The notes below the pieces were generated by a model. The model was not told the DNA's origin, did not search any database, and saw only the letters and a program-made list of their open reading frames with translations. 64,000 nucleotides of DNA from Streptomyces xanthochromogenes (GTDB lineage Bacteria > Actinomycetota > Actinomycetes > Streptomycetales > Streptomycetaceae), in the NCBI RefSeq assembly GCF_014650455.1, contig NZ_BMUZ01000004.1, positions 496,001 to 560,000 of the forward strand, given 5' to 3'. How positions within the stretch are numbered: the first letter of the stretch is position 1; each line of letters begins with the position of its first letter. Positions 63,672 to 64,000 of the stretch are shown in pieces. Both the position numbers and the translations under genes were made by a program.

Positions 63672-64000
63672 CGTGCGGCCCCCACGTCTGCCGCCCAGGG
63701 GTAGTAGAGGTAGGAGATGGTGGTGGGGGCGCCGGTGATCCGCTTGTTGAGGAACACCGTGGTCGGCCATTCGGCGACCGGTATCCACAACACCTGCTCG
63801 ACGGCCTTCTGTTGGAGCTTCGCCTCCACGGCGAACCGGGTGGCCGGGTCGTAGGCGGCACGCGCCCGGTCCACGAGCCGGTCGTACGAGCGGTCGCTGT
63901 ACCCGGCGTAGTTCTGGTAGGCGCCGGTACGGAAGTTGCTCAGCAGGTCCAGCGGGTCGGTGACGGAGTCGTAGTACGTCTCCGGGAACAGGTCGATGCC
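63668..64000 (-). CDS. Oligopeptide ABC substrate-binding protein (partial, C-terminus)
   Basis: The last 110 residues of a solute-binding protein of the SBP_bac_5 family; the N-terminal part lies beyond the right edge. 'NYAGYSDRSYDRLVDRARAA' and 'KLQQKAVEQVLWIPVAEW' with 'WAADVG' at the end are typical of the C-terminal lobe. It is first of the five importer genes seen here and overlaps the DppB-like gene by four bases. Signal and ligand site cannot be judged. Confidence 0.88.
   Translation of the reverse strand, partial: GIDLFPETYYDSVTDPLDLLSNFRTGAYQNYAGYSDRSYDRLVDRARAAYDPATRFAVEAKLQQKAVEQVLWIPVAEWPTTVFLNKRITGAPTTISYLYYPWAADVGAAR

Overview
The window is high-GC DNA with dense, mostly short operons on both strands and many GTG (one TTG) starts. 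It looks like a chromosomal segment of a Streptomyces or close relative. The indicators are twin-arginine secreted enzymes, XRE/DUF397 and Methyltransf_19 genes, a class F sortase, a 2-methylisoborneol (2-MIB) operon, a DmdR/IdeR-type iron box and the Streptomyces type of cysteine-rich leader peptide. I saw no rRNA, tRNA, CRISPR array, insertion sequence or prophage. Both ends cut genes: an amidohydrolase on the left and an oligopeptide-binding protein on the right.

Layout. 1-6 kb: secreted beta-propeller amidohydrolase (partial), I36-type inhibitor, class F sortase with a neighbouring secreted protein, and a two-gene unit of a DapB-like dehydrogenase and an AhpD-like protein. 6-16.5 kb: cholesterol oxidase, a channel-like membrane protein, a CPYC flavoprotein divergent from an XRE-cupin regulator, an HTH-less LysR effector domain beside a DUF5997 protein, MarR plus an isochorismatase-like hydrolase, flavin reductase, PRC-barrel protein and a CDF transporter. 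16.5-23 kb: an acidic SRPBCC protein and a GvpY-like protein (gas-vesicle accessory type, no vesicle genes nearby), a receptor Ser/Thr kinase, nitrobindin and an S41 protease.

22.9-31.2 kb: an organosulfur assimilation block on the minus strand. It runs ROK regulator, promoter, Cys leader peptide, then ABC binding protein, permease, ATPase, FMN monooxygenase and TauD-like dioxygenase. A diaminopropionate lyase-like enzyme lies upstream. 31.4-36.5 kb: secreted SRPBCC protein, a xanthine-dehydrogenase-type molybdoenzyme with fused FeS and Mo subunits, and a sulfite-oxidase-like protein. 37-41.7 kb: methyltransferases, a PdxH-like oxidase, a degenerate M24 protein and an unknown protein. 42-46 kb: CbtA/CbtB cobalt transport genes behind a cobalamin riboswitch, then a GntR regulator, a ferredoxin and a chimeric ORF. 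In that ORF the N-terminus of an ABC binding protein is joined in frame to the C-terminus of a flavoprotein plus HEAT repeats, which looks like the scar of a deletion.

46.7-50.5 kb: the 2-MIB operon, made of a family 2B encapsulin shell with a cyclic-nucleotide domain, 2-MIB synthase and geranyl diphosphate C-methyltransferase. 50.8-59 kb: small membrane protein, Methyltransf_19 protein, XRE/DUF397 pair, a DUF2470 gene behind an iron box, a thioesterase-like protein, a second XRE-cupin regulator divergent from a methyltransferase, and MarR divergent from an enolase paralogue. 58.8-64 kb: Tat-exported agmatine deiminase-like enzyme and a dipeptide/oligopeptide ABC importer.

The main regulatory observation is that the two XRE-cupin regulators, 46 kb apart, carry the same palindrome TTGCCG-N3-CGGCAA. 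It sits at the same distance from a -35-like hexamer and just before a start codon that appears leaderless. The main structural observation is the chimeric ORF at 43.4-45.0 kb.
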